From: Bacteroidales bacterium
GTDB taxonomy: Bacteria > Bacteroidota > Bacteroidia > Bacteroidales > GCA-2748055
Reading direction: 5' to 3'
Assembly: GCA_029210725.1 (NCBI GenBank)
Contig: JARGFM010000011.1
Location: 62,996 to 126,995 of the forward strand
DNA length: 64,000 nt
In this document: one piece after another, positions 35,501-43,590 of the stretch
Position numbering within the stretch: the stretch's first letter is position 1
Layout of the letters: every line of letters begins with the position of its first letter
Made by a program: the position numbers and the translations under genes
The notes under the pieces: model-generated
Seen by the model: only the letters and a program-made list of their open reading frames with translations
The model's database searches: none
Told to the model about the DNA's origin: nothing

Positions 35501-36264
35501 GTGCTGGCGGCAATCAGCAGGGTGATCAGGCCCAGCCACAGGTATCTGCTCCGGCCACTGATGCGTTTTAATACAGAACAGCATCCCGCGAAAAAGAGCA
35601 GGAGCGAAACAAGCAGGCTTCCGGCGGCCAGGATCTTCAGGCCCGGAGATTCGGGCGCGGTTCCGGTAAAATTCAGGGAAAACAGATAGTCGCCCGCCTC
35701 ATTGAAAACCGCTTCAGACCCTTCAGCTTCAAAAAACTCGATGTTTACGGCAGGATCCAGTTTAAAATCCCTCTGAAAGCCGTTCATTAAAAATTTGTTC
35801 TGAAAGGGGTAGTGGGTCTTCACCTCGATCATTCCCAGCAATCTGCCCTTTTTTACCGGATGAATAACCCCGACGTAGGAGGCATTCCTCAGGGAGATAA
35901 AGGGCCTGTCCATCCTGGACCTCCACCGGTCCGAAACAGCAATGGTATGATCGGACCAGTAGGTCAGGGCTCCTCCTTCATAATAGAATATATAGATTCC
36001 CTCCCTGGCGGCGAGTTCCTGGTATTCGGCCGATTTCCGGTCGAGGATCCCGGTGGGGTTCTCGCTGATAAAAAGCGCCTCCAGCTCCCTGAACTCCTCT
36101 TTGAGCAGGCGCTCCTTTTTATGAAGCACGTCCTCGAAATTCCGGACATCTTTCCGGGAATAGCCAGCCTCCCTGAACAGAGTGGCTGAAATAATTCCCA
36201 CTACCATAAACACGGAGGCTGCCAGCAGCAGAATCAATCTGGGATATGTCTTCTGGTCAGGCAT
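32575..36264 (-). CDS. Large NtrY-like membrane histidine kinase
   Basis: A 1229-residue sensor kinase with several hydrophobic helices in the N-terminal half (at about residues 10-28, 205-225, 240-260, 290-310 and onward). It also has a long extracytoplasmic part (about 500-700) before further helices. A HAMP-type segment follows FLADRITQPLRMIQNRIAQV. The HisKA box is AKQIAHEIKNPLTPMKLNVQ (about 1000-1019). The ATPase motifs are FINLVKNGLQSIPEG, DNGKGIPEE and GGMGMGLAISHNIIRSLGG. It should be an active autokinase. No response regulator gene adjoins it, so it is an orphan. Its ATG overlaps the rlmH stop in the 8-mer ATGCCTGA, so the two are co-translated. Confidence 0.9.
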   Translation of the reverse strand: MPDQKTYPRLILLLAASVFMVVGIISATLFREAGYSRKDVRNFEDVLHKKERLLKEEFRELEALFISENPTGILDRKSAEYQELAAREGIYIFYYEGGALTYWSDHTIAVSDRWRSRMDRPFISLRNASYVGVIHPVKKGRLLGMIEVKTHYPFQNKFLMNGFQRDFKLDPAVNIEFFEAEGSEAVFNEAGDYLFSLNFTGTAPESPGLKILAAGSLLVSLLLFFAGCCSVLKRISGRSRYLWLGLITLLIAASTVGVLKYAFPPLLTGGKLFQPDIYASRYFPSLGTLLVFTVSALLLAGLYYLYGNLEKIGSKAWKRGVATALFVASALLLLLIEQLIGTLVLDSSISFEAHRVTTFTWSTVVGLSIIIMWFLLLGLILDKAIVLLSGSLLRPLLYGSVTVSLTFAAASFFQGMQCSWIAWIALLLILGGQLYLRYRQGGRIPFSRFIFLLLFISVFITIRLQENNRIHVERKREVELVKLASEHDPVAEMLFSEMSMAIRNDSVFALYLNREYIDIDQVEQVVNRLRRNYFSGYWSKYDLQVTICRPDDRVYLEPPDDSYEHCYTFFNEWIEEFGIEIPGSDFYFLDNLNGRISYLASIPYFTSGSEQRVYIELNSKIFSEELGYPELLLDENYTSFTSSRFSIARYNGGELFSQSGDFPYRTSSSHYTSGDQEFEIISLKGYDHSIYNVDQRNTIIVGSPSITVIDYLIFFSYIFAFNFLLVALVYLLVSVRLRPSLNWSFKNRIQYSLVGVLFLTFVLICSGTIYFIFQQYRVKHNDNLRNTMRSVYIELMHKLEFEEDLKNWSSDSYYNLDELLRKFSNVFYTDINLYDQQGYLLATSRSEIFDRQLLSYRMNRLVYENLSRENASEYIHNEHIGDMKYISAYVPLMNSENKFLAYLNLPYFTQSGALARDVTNLVVAVINVYLILILLILLVSVFLADRITQPLRMIQNRIAQVSLNRKNEMIQYTRSDEIRGLVEEYNYMVQELERSAGLLAQSERESAWREMAKQIAHEIKNPLTPMKLNVQHLQRAIAEGKSNPEMIRRISATLIEQIDSLSAIAREFSDFAKMPQARHSRINLVPKLNSLQQLFESTDRAKIQIDPGEHRMVYVMADKEQLMRVFINLVKNGLQSIPEGREGLIRVALKKEEAHVVKITFTDNGKGIPEEIRDKLFQPNFTTKSGGMGMGLAISHNIIRSLGGRIWYDTVLHQGTTFHVELPESVEKR

Positions 36265-36727
36265 GATGATATGGCTCCCCTTTAAGAATGGTGTAGGCCC
36301 GGTACAGCTGTTCCATAAAGATCAGCCTTACAAGCTGGTGAGAAAAAGTCAGTTTTGAAAGAGAAATTTTTGCATCGGCCTTTTTATATACTTCGGGTGA
36401 AAATCCGTAGGGCCCCCCAATCACAAAAAGCAGATGGCCCACCCGGCCCTCCAGGCTATTCAGGTACTCGGCAAAGGAGATGGAATGAAACTCTTCTCCC
36501 CGTTCATCCAGAAGAATCAGGTAATCGCCTGGTTTCAGACGTTTTAATATAAGCCTGCCCTCCTTTTCCTGCACCTCCTTCATGGTCATGCTCCGGGTAT
36601 TCTTCAGATCCGGGACGGTATCGATCCGGAACGGGACATAACGCTCCACTCTGTTTTTAAAAAGCTCCACACCCTCCCTGATAAAAGGGTCCCTTGTCTT
36701 TCCGCTTTCAATGAGAGTGATGCGCAT
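36257..36727 (-). CDS. rlmH: 23S rRNA (pseudouridine-1915 N3) methyltransferase RlmH
   Basis: A 156-residue SPOUT-fold methyltransferase. Family marks are LIESGKTRDPFIREGVELF at the N-terminus, LILLDERGEEFHSISFAEYL, VIGGPYGFSPEVYKKADAKISLS, and the closing LVRLIFMEQLYRAYTILKGE-PYHHA end, where the family's C-terminal YHH is preserved. It methylates pseudouridine 1915 in helix 69 of 23S rRNA. Length is normal. It is first of a two-gene unit with the large histidine kinase, an unusual functional pairing. A TATGTTTG box on the minus strand at 36800-36807 is a weak promoter candidate 73 bp upstream. Confidence 0.95.
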   Translation of the reverse strand: MRITLIESGKTRDPFIREGVELFKNRVERYVPFRIDTVPDLKNTRSMTMKEVQEKEGRLILKRLKPGDYLILLDERGEEFHSISFAEYLNSLEGRVGHLLFVIGGPYGFSPEVYKKADAKISLSKLTFSHQLVRLIFMEQLYRAYTILKGEPYHHA

Positions 36728-36824
36728 ACCGGATTAATCGACAGGTTTTTTGTATCTTGCAAGAGACCTCTTTGTTGGCCCAATAGTTGTGGTATATTGC
36801 AAACATACTTGATATTTAGATAAA
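36728..36824. promoter_or_regulatory. Divergent gap between rlmH and the DUF4783 gene
   Basis: This 97-bp gap is AT-rich. It holds TATGTTTG on the minus strand (36800-36807) but no matching -33 TTG. On the plus strand I see no TAnnTTTG box, only TATATTGC at 36793-36800. Both genes must start here, but only one half-promoter can be named. Confidence 0.35.
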
Positions 36825-37238
36825 GTGAAACAGAGGATATTAACTATTTTATGGATAAGCATGCTGGTCCTGCCACAAGTTTCAGGCCAGACTGTTCCGC
36901 CGGATCTGGTCAGGGCCATAGGGAACGGAGATGCTGCTTCCATGTCGGCGTGGTTTCATCAGAGCCTGGAGATGACCATCCTGGAGCAGAAATATGAAAC
37001 CAGCAAAAACCAGGCTTCCAGGATCCTGGAAAGTTTTTTCAAAAGCCATACCCCGTCCGCTTTTACCGTCTCTTTTGAGGGGACCAAGGAACAATCCAAA
37101 TATGCCATTGGGACTCTGAGCACCGACTCCGGTAATTTCAGGATCAATATCTATTTTCTTATGAAGGAGGGTAAGCGGCTGATTTATTATCTGAGCATAG
37201 AAAAAGAGTCTCCCTATGAACTCCGCCCAAAACCTTGA
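36825..37238 (+). CDS. DUF4783 secreted protein
   Basis: A 137-residue protein from a GTG start, since no suitable ATG precedes the signal peptide (KQRILTILWISMLVLPQVSGQ). The mature part is a small alpha+beta, NTF2-like fold typical of DUF4783: AIGNGDAASMSAWFHQSLEM, then FFKSHTPSAFTVSFEG, and FRINIYFLMKEGKRLIYYLSIEK. It is widespread in Bacteroidota and commonly sits directly before nadC, as here, where the two genes overlap by 23 bp. The function is unknown; a periplasmic location is likely. Confidence 0.82.
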   Translation: MKQRILTILWISMLVLPQVSGQTVPPDLVRAIGNGDAASMSAWFHQSLEMTILEQKYETSKNQASRILESFFKSHTPSAFTVSFEGTKEQSKYAIGTLSTDSGNFRINIYFLMKEGKRLIYYLSIEKESPYELRPKP

Positions 37239-38064
37239 TTCTCTCATAGACCTCTGGTTCCGGGAGGATATCGGGGAAGGAGATCATACGACCTTCAGCA
37301 CCATTCCTGCTGCTGCCACCGGATCCGCAAAACTGCTGGTTAAGGAGGAAGGGGTTCTGGCCGGACTGGCAGTGGCCCGGCGAATATTTCACCGTTTCGA
37401 TCCGGAGCTTCAGTTACAGATCCTGCTGGAGGATGGAAGTACTATCCATCCGGGCGACATGGTATTCAGGGTAAGCGGAAAGGTACACTCGCTGCTGCAA
37501 TGTGAACGTCTGGTTCTGAATGTGATGCAGCGCATGAGCGGCATAGCCACCACCACCCGTGCCTATGTGGGCCTGCTGGAGGGCACCGGTACCCAAATCC
37601 TGGATACCCGCAAAACCACTCCGGGCTTACGGCTCCTGGAAAAGGAGGCCGTGCGGCTCGGTGGCGGAGTGAACCACCGCTTCGGACTTTATGATATGAT
37701 CCTGATCAAAGACAACCATATCGATTTCGCCGGAGGCATCCGTCAGGCCATATCGGGTGTCAGGGCCTACCTGGATCAGAAAAAACTGGACCTGGATCTG
37801 GTGGTGGAGGTCCGCTCCCTGGAGGATATTGAAGCCGTGCTCTCCATGGGAGGGATTCGCAGGATACTGCTGGATAATTTCTCCCTGGACCTGACCAGAG
37901 AAGCCGTGAGGCTGATCAAGCGCCGGGTGGAGACAGAATCATCGGGGGGCATCACCAGGGAGACCCTCCGTAGTTATGCCGAATGCGGGGTCGACTATAT
38001 TTCCGTAGGGGCTCTGACCCATCAGATCAAAAGCCTGGACCTGAGCCTGAAAGCAGATTTTTAA
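37216..38064 (+). CDS. nadC: Nicotinate-nucleotide pyrophosphorylase (quinolinate phosphoribosyltransferase)
   Basis: A 282-residue enzyme of the NAD pathway that converts quinolinate and PRPP to nicotinate mononucleotide. Marks are LWFREDIGEGDHTTFSTIP near the start, ERLVLNVMQRMSGIATTTRAY, the DTRKTTPGLR basic substrate site (about residues 131-140), HRFGLYDMILIKDNHID, and ISVGALTHQIKSLDLSLK at the end. Length and motif order are normal. The first 23 bp overlap the DUF4783 gene and pdxH follows 2 bp after the stop, so cofactor genes of NAD and PLP are in one operon. Confidence 0.95.
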   Translation: MNSAQNLDSLIDLWFREDIGEGDHTTFSTIPAAATGSAKLLVKEEGVLAGLAVARRIFHRFDPELQLQILLEDGSTIHPGDMVFRVSGKVHSLLQCERLVLNVMQRMSGIATTTRAYVGLLEGTGTQILDTRKTTPGLRLLEKEAVRLGGGVNHRFGLYDMILIKDNHIDFAGGIRQAISGVRAYLDQKKLDLDLVVEVRSLEDIEAVLSMGGIRRILLDNFSLDLTREAVRLIKRRVETESSGGITRETLRSYAECGVDYISVGALTHQIKSLDLSLKADF

Positions 38065-38066
38065 GG

Positions 38067-38723
38067 ATGCCGGACGGAAGACATAAGGAGCTTGACAGGA
38101 TCCGCAGGGAATACGGGCGCGGGGTGCTGGACGAATCAAAAATTCCGGCGGATCCACTGTTGCTCTTCCATACATGGGTGGAGGATGCCACCCGTTCGGA
38201 AAATCCCGATCCCACGGCCATGACGCTTTCCACGGTAGACCGGAGAGGGTCCCCCTCCTCCCGCATCGTCCTTCTGAAAGAGATCCGGGAAGAAAAGCTG
38301 ATCTTTTTTACCTCCCACAAGAGCAGGAAGGCGAAAGAGATCGGCAGGAATCCCAGGGTAGCCGCTCATTTTTTCTGGCCCGATCTGGAACGCCAGGTAA
38401 AAATTGCCGGGATTGCCGGACCGCTGGAAGATGCAGGGTCGGACCTCTATTTCAGCTCCCGGCCCTTTGAGAGCCAGATAAGTGCCTGGGCTTCGCCCCA
38501 GAGTGAAGTGGTCCCTGGCCGGGAGTTCCTCGAAGGAGAGTACCGGAAGTACCTGGAGAAGTTTAAGGAGGCGGAAAAGGTTCCCAGACCGGCACACTGG
38601 GGAGGCTTTTTTATTAGTCCCCGCCGTATGGAGTTCTGGCAGGGTGGAGCGCACCGCTTGCACGATCGCATCGAATATTCCAGGGAGCAAAAAGGGTGGC
38701 GCTTTGTCAGGCTTGCGCCTTAA
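38067..38723 (+). CDS. pdxH: Pyridoxamine 5'-phosphate oxidase
   Basis: About 218 residues from the ATG at 38067, 2 bp after the nadC stop. The frame also runs upstream inside nadC but that part is not PdxH-like. Family motifs are [26 protein letters not shown] (FMN site), [33 protein letters not shown], the [24 protein letters not shown] signature, and the C-terminal RLAP. It oxidises PNP/PMP to PLP using FMN. The last 17 bp overlap the convergent valS gene. Confidence 0.96.
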   Translation: MPDGRHKELDRIRREYGRGVLDESKIPADPLLLFHTWVEDATRSENPDPTAMTLSTVDRRGSPSSRIVLLKEIREEKLIFFTSHKSRKAKEIGRNPRVAAHFFWPDLERQVKIAGIAGPLEDAGSDLYFSSRPFESQISAWASPQSEVVPGREFLEGEYRKYLEKFKEAEKVPRPAHWGGFFISPRRMEFWQGGAHRLHDRIEYSREQKGWRFVRLAP

Positions 38724-41352
38724 GCTTCAGGATCTGAGCCTCCAGCACAGTGATCTTACCTTCTGCATCGGCCATCTTCTGCCTCTCCTTTTCCACAACC
38801 TGGGCCGGGGCATGCTGTACAAAACGTTCATTGCCCAGCTTTTTCTCCACACTCTTCAAAAAGCCCCGGGTGTAGTTCAGTTCTTCTTCCAGCTTGCTCA
38901 GTGCTTCAACGGCATCGGCCATGCTGCCCAGCTCTATGAAATACTCCACGTTCTTTACGATAAAGGATGCAGCACCCTCCGGTTCGTCTGTGATCCTCTC
39001 CACGGAAGAGAGCCTGGCCAGCTTAATAACAACCGGTTCCAGGTACTCCCTGTACTTGCTTCCTTCGGAGAAACGGACCATCAGTTTCAGAGCCTCCCCG
39101 GGGGCTATGTTCTTTTCCTTTCGAACAGACCGGATAGCCGTAATCACCTCCTTGCTTTCCTCGAAATGCCTCCGCAACTTTTTATCATAGCTCTCTGGTG
39201 CAGGCATGGGTGAAACCATCAGGCTTTCTCCCGGCTTCCGCTCTCTGATCAGCTGCCAGATCTCCTCGGTAATAAAGGGCATGAAGGGATGCAGCATATG
39301 CATCAGCCTGTCGAAAAAGTCCAGGGTGGCCTCATAGGTAGCCCGGTCGGCCGGTTTCTGGTAGGCAGGCTTTACGATTTCCAGGTACCAGGAGCTGAAT
39401 TCGTCCCAGAACAGTTTATAAACGATCATCAGGGCATCCGACACCCGGTACTTCTGAAACTGGTCGTCTACCTTTATAAAGGCCCGGTTTATCTGGGTCC
39501 CGAACCATCGAACCGCCTGGATGGAATGGGCAGGCTGCTCCAGGCTGTCATCCACCTTCCAGCTCCTGACCAGGCGGAAGGCGTTCCATATTTTATTACT
39601 GAAATTCCTTCCCTGCTCGGTGAGCCCCTCGTCAAAAAGAAGATCGTTGCCAGCGGGCGAACAGAAAAGCATCCCCACCCTGACACCATCGGCACTGTAC
39701 TTCTTCATCAGTTCGATGGGGTCCGGGGAGTTGCCCAGTGATTTGGACATCTTCCTTCGCTTGCTGTCGCGGACGATCCCGGTGAGATAAACCGAAGCAA
39801 ATGGCTTCTCGTTCCGGTATTCATACCCGGCTATGATCATCCGGGCGACCCAGAAAAAGAGAATCTCCGGAGCGGTCACCAGATCGTTGGTGGGATAATA
39901 ATAATTGATATCCTCGTTTTCGGGAAAACGGATGCCATCAAAAACCGAAATGGGCCATAACCAGGAGGAGAACCAGGTATCCAGCACATCCTCATCCTGA
40001 CGCAGGTCCCCGGCATTCAGCTGCCTGTTTCCACTCAGCTCACGGGCCAGCTCCAGGGCTTCCTCCGGCGATCCGGCCACCACGTAATCGTTTGGGCCTT
40101 CTCCATAAAAATAGACGGGAATCCGGTGGCCCCACCAAAGCTGACGGGAAATGCACCAGTCCCTTACATTCTCCATCCAGTGACGGTAGGTGTTCTTGAA
40201 CTTGTCAGGCTGCAGCCTGATATCGTCGTTCATCACATGCTCCAGGGCCGGGGCACTCAGTTCCTTCATCTTCAGGAACCATTGCAGGCTCAGCCGTGGT
40301 TCTATCACTGCATCGGTGCGCTCCGAAAAACCCACCTTGTTTACATAGTCTTCGCTTTTCACCAGCTTACCCGCTTCCTCAAGCAGGGGAATAATGAGTT
40401 TCCGGGCATTAAAACGATCCTCGCCAACCAGCACCTGAGCCGCTTCATTCAGCGTCCCCTTGTCGCTAAAGATATCAATGGACTCCAGGTTGTGCTTCAG
40501 TCCCAGCTCATAGTCGTTGATGTCGTGGGCCGGAGTGATCTTCAGGGCCCCGGTCCCAAACTCCCTGTCCACATACTCATCCAGTATGATGGGAACGGAA
40601 CGGTTCACCAGGGGCACCAGCACCTTTTTCCCGTGAAAACGGCTAAAGCGCTCATCCTCCGGATGCACGCATACGGCCGTATCGCCCAGGATGGTTTCGG
40701 GACGGGTGGTAGCGATGGTGATGTAATCTTCTTCTCCATCCACTTTGTATCTGAGATAGTAGAGTTTGGAGGCCACCTCCTTATATACAACCTCCTCATC
40801 TGAAACGGCAGTTAGCGCCTGGGGATCCCAGTTTACCATTCTTACGCCCCGGTAAATTTTCCCCTTTCTGAACAAATCCACAAATACCCGGATCACGCTC
40901 TCCGAAAGCGCCTCATCCATGGTAAAACAGGTTCGGTCCCAGTCGCAGGAAGCTCCCAGCTTTTTCAGCTGCTCCAGGATGATTCCCCCATGGGTATGGG
41001 TCCACTTCCAGGCATGTTCCAGGAACTCCTCCCGGCTCAGGTCGCTTTTTTTGATCCCTTCTTCTGCCAGCCTGTTCACCACCCTGGCTTCGGTGGCAAT
41101 GGAAGCATGATCGGTCCCGGGCACCCACAGAGCGTTTTTTCCCTGCATGCGGGCCCTTCGGATCAAGACATCCTGAAGGGTATTATTGAGCATGTGCCCC
41201 ATGTGCAAGACGCCCGTTACATTGGGGGGCGGGATCACAATGCAGTAGGGTTCACGTTCATCGGGTGTGCTTCGGAAGAAACCATGTTTCATCCAGTAGG
41301 AGTACCATTTATCCTCCACACTGGCCGGGTCGTATTTTGATGGAATATTCAT
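38707..41352 (-). CDS. valS: Valine--tRNA ligase
   Basis: An 881-residue class Ia synthetase. The HIGH motif is HMGH in [14 protein letters not shown] (residues 50-53), and the KMSKS loop is [13 protein letters not shown] (about residue 533). The editing domain in between contains [15 protein letters not shown]-terminal coiled coil ([19 protein letters not shown]) fits ValRS. Length is normal. A TACTTTTG -7 box (41358-41365) is just 5 bp from the ATG, so either the message is nearly leaderless or the start lies slightly downstream. Its 3' end overlaps pdxH by 17 bp. Confidence 0.97.
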   Translation of the reverse strand: MNIPSKYDPASVEDKWYSYWMKHGFFRSTPDEREPYCIVIPPPNVTGVLHMGHMLNNTLQDVLIRRARMQGKNALWVPGTDHASIATEARVVNRLAEEGIKKSDLSREEFLEHAWKWTHTHGGIILEQLKKLGASCDWDRTCFTMDEALSESVIRVFVDLFRKGKIYRGVRMVNWDPQALTAVSDEEVVYKEVASKLYYLRYKVDGEEDYITIATTRPETILGDTAVCVHPEDERFSRFHGKKVLVPLVNRSVPIILDEYVDREFGTGALKITPAHDINDYELGLKHNLESIDIFSDKGTLNEAAQVLVGEDRFNARKLIIPLLEEAGKLVKSEDYVNKVGFSERTDAVIEPRLSLQWFLKMKELSAPALEHVMNDDIRLQPDKFKNTYRHWMENVRDWCISRQLWWGHRIPVYFYGEGPNDYVVAGSPEEALELARELSGNRQLNAGDLRQDEDVLDTWFSSWLWPISVFDGIRFPENEDINYYYPTNDLVTAPEILFFWVARMIIAGYEYRNEKPFASVYLTGIVRDSKRRKMSKSLGNSPDPIELMKKYSADGVRVGMLFCSPAGNDLLFDEGLTEQGRNFSNKIWNAFRLVRSWKVDDSLEQPAHSIQAVRWFGTQINRAFIKVDDQFQKYRVSDALMIVYKLFWDEFSSWYLEIVKPAYQKPADRATYEATLDFFDRLMHMLHPFMPFITEEIWQLIRERKPGESLMVSPMPAPESYDKKLRRHFEESKEVITAIRSVRKEKNIAPGEALKLMVRFSEGSKYREYLEPVVIKLARLSSVERITDEPEGAASFIVKNVEYFIELGSMADAVEALSKLEEELNYTRGFLKSVEKKLGNERFVQHAPAQVVEKERQKMADAEGKITVLEAQILKLKAQA

Positions 41353-41505
41353 GCCCGCAAAAGTAGTAAAAAAATGGGGTCCGGTGGATGCAAATTCCCC
41401 TTCACCGGTTCAAATTCACCGTTCACCGATTTTAAACATAAAAACCCCCCTGGAAAACTGTAAAAACTAAAATAGTTTTCATATACTTGCCGAAAATTTC
41501 ATCCA
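41353..41505. promoter_or_regulatory. Divergent control region between valS and the TetR-type gene
   Basis: This 153-bp gap holds a TACTTTTG box for valS (41358-41365, minus) and three copies of TTCACCG (starting 41401, 41415, 41422). It also holds a palindrome (41463-41479) and a near -7 box TATACTTG (41482-41489, plus). The rest is AT-rich and shows no hairpin with a T-run. Confidence 0.5.
41463..41479 (+). promoter_or_regulatory. Palindromic operator candidate for the TetR-type repressor
   Basis: AAAACTA-AAA-TAGTTTT, two perfect 7-bp arms with a 3-bp spacer. It ends 2 bp before the near-consensus -7 box TATACTTG and 26 bp before the TTG start of the regulator gene. A repressor dimer bound here would block the promoter of the operon that includes its own gene. 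That it is bound by this regulator is inference. Confidence 0.5.
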
Positions 41506-42114
41506 TTGGAAGTCAAAGACAGAATATTGATTGAGGCGGGAATACTCTTTGGAAAATACGGGATCCGGAGTATGACCATGGATTCACTGGCCGAAGAACT
41601 GGGGATATCCAAACGGACCATCTACGAGCGTTTCAAGGACAAAGATACCCTGCTGATGGAGGTGATCCGGTATTATAAGGATCAGACCCAGCAGGAGGCC
41701 TTTCAGCTGATCGATCAGTCGGATAACGCCATAGAGGCACTGTTCCGGATCATAAAGCTGACCATTGGCCAGATGCAGCGAATGAGCCCGGCATTTTTCA
41801 AGGATTTCAGGAAGTACCATCAGAAAGTCATTTTGCAATTCTCCGCGCCGGGTGAGATTCGCGACTTCAGTATCACCAAACGATTGCTGGAGACCGGTAT
41901 GGAACAGGAGGTCTTCAGAGATGATATAAACCTTGAAATTGTTAACCAGGCCATCCACTCCCTGTTCGACCTGTTTGGACACAACAGCACCCTGGTAGAT
42001 GCAGGCTTCGACCGGAAAGATATGTTTGACCATATATTGATCCCCTATTTCAGGGGAATAGCAACCAAAAAAGGGCGGAAGCTCCTGGTAGATTGTAAAC
42101 CCATACTTGAATAA
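41506..42114 (+). CDS. TetR/AcrR-family transcriptional regulator
   Basis: A 202-residue regulator from a TTG start, chosen because the DNA-binding domain begins immediately (EVKDRILIEAGILFGKYGIR). The helix-turn-helix is MDSLAEELGISKRTIYERFKDKDTLL (about residues 24-49). The C-terminal ligand-binding half is helical without a recognised motif. It is first in an operon with TolC, adaptor and RND pump genes, and its stop is only 13 bp from the next start. It should repress that operon and its own gene, with inducer released by pump substrates. The palindrome at 41463-41479 is the likely operator. Confidence 0.9.
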   Translation: MEVKDRILIEAGILFGKYGIRSMTMDSLAEELGISKRTIYERFKDKDTLLMEVIRYYKDQTQQEAFQLIDQSDNAIEALFRIIKLTIGQMQRMSPAFFKDFRKYHQKVILQFSAPGEIRDFSITKRLLETGMEQEVFRDDINLEIVNQAIHSLFDLFGHNSTLVDAGFDRKDMFDHILIPYFRGIATKKGRKLLVDCKPILE

Positions 42115-42127
42115 AAGAGACAGAGAT

Positions 42128-43579
42128 ATGAAACAGCAAAAGATCATCATGCTATTTACAATGCTTCTGACCGCGAGCCTCCTGGTTCCCTTAAAAAGTC
42201 AGGAAGCTTCCGGACGGCTGGTACTGGACCTCCAGGGAGCCGTCGATTATGCCATCGACTATAATAAATCCCTGCAGAACTCCCGCCTGGAAGTGGAACG
42301 GTCGGGAAAATCCATCTGGGAAGCCATTGCACAGGGACTGCCCCAGGTGGACGGCACCGTGGATTATATGTCCTATTTCAATTATGAAATGGAATTTAAC
42401 TTCGGGATGGGAGAGGTTCCGGATTTTTCGCCGGAGGACATTCAGCAAGCCTTTAACGAGACCCAGGCGGTCTTCCCCTTCTATACCCAGAGCGATGTGG
42501 CCATGCTGGGTGCAAATAATTTTTACGAAAGCCAGCTCCAGTCCATGCTGCCTCCCACCACCATTCCGCTCACAGACCAGAGTACTGCCAAGCTGCAGGT
42601 ATCCCAGCTGATCTTCAGCGGTCAGTATATCGTGGGGATTCAGACTGCAAAACTTGCCCGGAAAATATCGGAGCAAAATCTGGAGTACAGTGAGCTGAAT
42701 ACCAAAGAGATGGTAATTAATTCCTATTACCTGGTTCTGATCACGGAAGAATCCCTGGCGATCGTGGAACAAAACCTGGTAAATCTGGAGGAGACCCTGG
42801 CCCAGACCGAAGTGATGTTTAAAACCGGAATGGCCGAGCAGACCGATGTGGATCAGATCCGCATCACGGTGAATCAGTTGATGAACGCCAGAAACTCCCT
42901 GGCCCGGAACGTGGAGCTGAACTATAATTTACTCCGGTTTCAGCTGGGACTGGAAGCCGGTGTGGAGCTGGAGCTAAGCGATAATCTGGAAGGGCTCTTT
43001 GACAGCATGCAGCCCGAATCTGTATTAGCGGCTCCTTTTGACATGGAGGACAACGTGACCTACCAGATCATGAAAACCCAGGAGGAAATAAACAAAAGAT
43101 TGCTGGATCTGGAACAATGGAACTATGCCCCCACCATTGCCGGTTTTTATAATTACAACAAGAAAATCCGTACTTCCGGTTTTGATATGAATCCCAATCA
43201 CCTGGTGGGACTCCAGATGTCGGTCCCCATCTTCTCCAGCGGAATGAGGAAAGCCAGGGTCGACCGGGCAAAAATAGACTACCATATGGCCCAGACCAAT
43301 AAGAGTATCCTGGAAGACCAGCTGAGCCTGCAGGAGAAGCAGAACAAATATAACCTGCAAAGCTCCCTGGAAAACTATTTTACCCAACTGGAGAATGTGG
43401 AAGTGGCTCAACGGGTATATGACAGCTATCGCCGGAAATTTGAGCAGGGAATGGCCACCAGCCTGGATCTGACCCAGGCCAACAGCAATTACCTGGATGC
43501 CGAGAGCAACTACCTGAACTCCATCTTGGAAGTAATGAATGCCAAGTTGCAACTGGATAAACTGATGAACCAACTATAG
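42128..43579 (+). CDS. TolC-family outer membrane efflux protein (RND operon)
   Basis: About 483 residues from the ATG at 42128; a TTG 21 bases upstream in the previous gene is less likely. It has a signal peptide (IIMLFTMLLTASLLVPLKSQ). OEP helices include DLQGAVDYAIDYNKSLQNSRLEVE, LITEESLAIVEQNLVNLEETLA and a second set beginning with YQIMKTQEEINKRLLDLEQW. It ends ILEVMNAKLQLDKLMNQL. It forms the outer membrane exit for the RND pump encoded two genes later. Sequence similarity to the other TolC protein in the window (12072-13571) is low by eye, so they serve distinct systems. Confidence 0.9.
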   Translation: MKQQKIIMLFTMLLTASLLVPLKSQEASGRLVLDLQGAVDYAIDYNKSLQNSRLEVERSGKSIWEAIAQGLPQVDGTVDYMSYFNYEMEFNFGMGEVPDFSPEDIQQAFNETQAVFPFYTQSDVAMLGANNFYESQLQSMLPPTTIPLTDQSTAKLQVSQLIFSGQYIVGIQTAKLARKISEQNLEYSELNTKEMVINSYYLVLITEESLAIVEQNLVNLEETLAQTEVMFKTGMAEQTDVDQIRITVNQLMNARNSLARNVELNYNLLRFQLGLEAGVELELSDNLEGLFDSMQPESVLAAPFDMEDNVTYQIMKTQEEINKRLLDLEQWNYAPTIAGFYNYNKKIRTSGFDMNPNHLVGLQMSVPIFSSGMRKARVDRAKIDYHMAQTNKSILEDQLSLQEKQNKYNLQSSLENYFTQLENVEVAQRVYDSYRRKFEQGMATSLDLTQANSNYLDAESNYLNSILEVMNAKLQLDKLMNQL

Positions 43580-43590
43580 TAAGCCACGAC

